Source of the DNA: Helicobacteraceae bacterium
Lineage (GTDB): Bacteria > Campylobacterota > Campylobacteria > Campylobacterales > Helicobacteraceae
Assembly: GCA_029258405.1 (NCBI GenBank)
Contig: JARHYY010000117.1
Location: forward strand, 1 to 7,707
DNA length: 7,707 bases
Reading direction: 5' to 3'
The notes under the pieces were generated by a model. That model ran no database searches and was not told the DNA's origin. It saw only the letters and a list, made by a program, of their open reading frames with translations. Below, piece after piece: positions 6,034-7,707 of the stretch. Numbering within the stretch: the first letter of the stretch is position 1; the number at the start of each line of letters is the position of its first letter. Both the position numbers and the translations under genes were made by a program.

Positions 6034-7060
6034 TTATACCCTTGAAGAGCTACAGAATATTTTTCAGCCCCCATACAAAGCCCAGCAGATTTACAGCTGG
6101 CTCTATCACCGCTATATTGAAGATTTTAATGTAATGAGCAATGTTTCCAAAGAAACCCGCCAAATACTTATAGAACAGTACAGTACACAAGAGGTACAAG
6201 TTGCAAAAGTTGAAATAAGCACTGATGGGAGCAAAAAATATCTCTTTAAAACATCTGATGGGCATAGTTTTGAGGCAGTTTTTTTGCTCATGAAAGATCA
6301 TCAACAAGATATGAAAAAACATTATACCATTTGCTTATCTTCTCAAATTGGTTGTAAGGTTGGCTGTGCTTTTTGTCTTACAGCAAGAGGAGGGCTTATA
6401 AGAAACCTTAGTGCAGGTGAGATAGTTTTTCAGGTTGTCAGCATTAAAAGGGATAATCATATTCCTAAAGAAAAGGGTATCAACATTGTTTTTATGGGCA
6501 TGGGAGAACCTTTAGATAATTTTGAAAACCTTATTAAGGCTATACATATCCTTTCTTGCAAAAATGGTCTTGATATATCCCCAAAGCGACAAACCATCTC
6601 CACAAGTGGCATAGCCCCAAAAATACAAGAACTAGGGCAGCTTAACTTAGGTGTTCAGCTTGCCCTTTCATTGCATGCAGTTGATGATACATTGCGCTCC
6701 AAGCTTATCCCAATGAATAAACATTACAATATTCAAGAGATTATTAAAAGCCTTAGAATGTTTCCTATTAATTCTCGCAAACGCTTAATGTTTGAATATT
6801 TAATGATTGATGAGGTGAATGATGATATTAAAAGTGCTCGAAGTTTATTAAGACTCCTCAATGGCTTTAAAGCAAAAGTTAATCTAATACTTTTCAACCC
6901 CTATGAAAAAACTCGTTTTAAACGCCCAAAAATGGAAAAAGTCAGAGCATTTCAAGAATTTTTACTTCAACATGGATTGCTTTGCACTATTAGAGAATCA
7001 AAAGGTTTAGATATTAGTGCAGCTTGTGGGCAATTAAGGGAGCAAGAATGCATTACTTAA
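6017..7060 (+). CDS. rlmN: Dual-specificity RNA methyltransferase RlmN
   Basis: A radical-SAM enzyme that puts a methyl group on C2 of A2503 in 23S rRNA, at the peptidyl-transferase centre, and of A37 in some tRNAs. The 347 residues are near the family norm. The N-terminal helical accessory domain covers about 1-95. The 4Fe-4S cysteines are C113, C117 and C120 (CKVGCAFC). C106 in ICLSSQ matches E. coli C118, and C337 in DISAACGQL matches the methyl-carrying C355, so the full mechanism is preserved. MGMGEPLDN (160-168) is the GEP-like SAM contact and STSG (195-198) another family motif. The ATG at 6017 has AAGGGAG (6006-6012) four bases upstream, inside the previous gene, with which it overlaps by 17 bp in a different frame. 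That arrangement implies translational coupling. No clear strong terminator follows. Confidence 0.96.
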   Translation: MHNIYDYTLEELQNIFQPPYKAQQIYSWLYHRYIEDFNVMSNVSKETRQILIEQYSTQEVQVAKVEISTDGSKKYLFKTSDGHSFEAVFLLMKDHQQDMKKHYTICLSSQIGCKVGCAFCLTARGGLIRNLSAGEIVFQVVSIKRDNHIPKEKGINIVFMGMGEPLDNFENLIKAIHILSCKNGLDISPKRQTISTSGIAPKIQELGQLNLGVQLALSLHAVDDTLRSKLIPMNKHYNIQEIIKSLRMFPINSRKRLMFEYLMIDEVNDDIKSARSLLRLLNGFKAKVNLILFNPYEKTRFKRPKMEKVRAFQEFLLQHGLLCTIRESKGLDISAACGQLREQECIT

Positions 7061-7092
7061 ATGTAAGTTAGCAATAACCCATTCTTTACATT
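7060..7092 (+). terminator. Weak stem-loop after rlmN
   Basis: AATGTAA (7060-7066) pairs with TTACATT (7086-7092) around a 19-nt loop, and CAGTTTTCCC follows. The stem is AT-only except one pair and the T-run is four long, so it is a poor intrinsic terminator. It is the best candidate for the end of the hisF-rlmN transcript. Confidence 0.3.
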
Positions 7093-7293
7093 CAGTTTTC
7101 CCATTCCCAAGCATGCAAAACAAGCACTTCATAATTGCTTCAGTAATTGAGGGTAATTTATTATGAGAACAACTTGTATATCTCTATAAAACTTATGCCC
7201 TTACTTCATTTTGTTATGCTCCTTTTTACTATTCAATCACAAGGATATTTATGTAACTTTCTTTCATGAATAGATTCTATTATTTATTTTATA

Positions 7294-7400
7294 TTTGTGG
7301 GTATTTCTCATGCTTTTATTTTATTACTAAAAAGTTTAGTATTGCAGCTAGCCTTTTTATTGATGCGACCCTCCCACCCATAAATACCCAACAACACAAA
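7294..7400. repeat. Interrupted inverted repeat with an inner hairpin
   Basis: TTTGT plus GGGTATTT (7294-7306) is mirrored by AAATACCC (7382-7389) and ACAAA (7396-7400), 13 paired bases in all with six extra bases in the right arm. Inside, ACTAAA (7326-7331) and TTTAGT (7335-7340) form a tight hairpin with a 3-nt loop. The layout could be a small non-autonomous element, a structured RNA or a chance arrangement in AT-rich DNA. No coding capacity and no obvious target-site duplication were seen. Confidence 0.35.
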
Positions 7401-7570
7401 ATAACAAGATTCAATAATATATACTCTATCCAACCATAAACCTAAAAACTGTGCGACTTACTTCACCTATAAATATCTATAAATATAAAACAGTATAGTA
7501 TTATTTTCGGTTGCATATATTAACTTATGTATAGATTTAACTAAGCATATCAAGTTATTATACTCATCAC

Positions 7571-7610
7571 TACATCATTAAATGTAAAAGTATTTAGTGT
7601 TGATTATGTA
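7571..7610. repeat. Bulged stem-loop
   Basis: CATTAAAT (7576-7583) pairs with ATTTAGTG (7592-7599) with one G-T pair and an 8-nt loop. Outside it, TACAT (7571-7575) pairs with ATGTA (7606-7610) across a 6-nt bulge on the right side. It is AT-rich and lacks a T-run, so it is not a terminator. Function unknown. Confidence 0.3.
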
Positions 7611-7693
7611 ATGAACTCTACATTGTAATACATTCATATCTACTACTCTTTGATTTTTGTGTATCCTTACTCTATATATACTCATGTGAGAGC

Positions 7694-7700
7694 AAAGGGG
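7694..7700 (+). promoter_or_regulatory. Possible ribosome-binding site of a gene beyond the window
   Basis: AAAGGGG is followed by TCATATT at the window end, and TATATATACT (7673-7682) upstream could be a -10 region. Together they hint that a plus-strand gene begins just outside. No start codon is visible, so this stays speculative. Confidence 0.2.
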
Positions 7701-7707
7701 TCATATT

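Larger units (their letters stand above)
7061..7707. other. Gene-free AT-rich stretch
   Basis: No frame in this 647-base stretch has a supported gene. Stops are frequent in all frames. The longest open run noticed (minus strand, 7308-7457, about 50 codons) has no ATG or ribosome-binding site at its head. No tRNA, rRNA, CRISPR or transposase signature was recognised. What it does hold is an interrupted inverted repeat (7294-7400) with an inner hairpin, a second bulged hairpin (7571-7610), and a ribosome-binding-site-like AAAGGGG at the right edge. Confidence 0.6.

Noticed and set aside
6050..6322. Minus-strand open frame of 90 codons
   Set aside because: Contained within rlmN; its hydrophobic look is a by-product of reading the complementary strand.
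7203..7224. Minus-strand AAGGAG followed by ATG-AAG-TAA
   Set aside because: A good ribosome-binding site leading to a two-codon frame; most likely coincidence, with no downstream gene to regulate.
7195..7269. Plus-strand 24-residue hydrophobic frame starting ATGCCC
   Set aside because: Too short and without a ribosome-binding site; no reason to call it a small membrane protein or toxin.
7308..7457. Minus-strand open run of about 50 codons, possible pseudogene fragment
   Set aside because: No ATG or ribosome-binding site at its head and no recognisable family; compatible with chance.

Overview
The window looks like a chromosomal segment of an epsilonproteobacterium, most likely a non-pylori (enterohepatic-type) Helicobacter. 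The basis is the AT-rich composition, an RNase J with a long lysine-rich N-terminal tail, the neighbourhood of kdsD/kpsF, rnj, ksgA and rlmN (recalled as clustered in H. pylori and partly in Campylobacter jejuni), and a hisF gene, which H. pylori lacks. The species cannot be fixed from sequence alone.

Layout. Positions 1-603 hold no protein gene but carry several RNA-like structures. About 79-366 reads like the 3' part of a small, ORF-less or decayed group II intron: a long bulged helix at 139-198, a short domain-IV-like stem, a domain-V-like hairpin at 290-320 and a domain-VI-like segment. It is followed by a stem-loop (405-437), an isolated TATAAT box (464-469), a strong minus-strand terminator (487-513) and an 11-bp inverted repeat (546-578). 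A four-gene operon then runs on the minus strand from 4565 down to 604: ksgA, rnj, kdsD and a 79-residue unknown protein. Gaps are 7-8 nt, and a stop codon usually abuts or overlaps the next ribosome-binding site. A 144-bp divergent promoter region (4566-4709) separates it from a plus-strand trio: hisF, a short nucleoside-phosphorylase-like gene and rlmN, the last two overlapping by 17 bp. The last 647 bases (7061-7707) have no convincing gene, only inverted repeats and a possible ribosome-binding site at the very end.

Functionally the cluster is mostly about RNA: KsgA dimethylates 16S rRNA, RlmN methylates 23S rRNA and tRNA, and RNase J degrades or matures RNA. KdsD feeds Kdo synthesis for lipopolysaccharide, and HisF is the cyclase half of the imidazole-glycerol-phosphate synthase. 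The phosphorylase-like protein has no assigned substrate.

The most unusual item is the structured RNA at the left edge. The protein genes look intact and ordinary, apart from the shortened phosphorylase-like protein, in which a catalytic-type Asp appears to be replaced by Asn.
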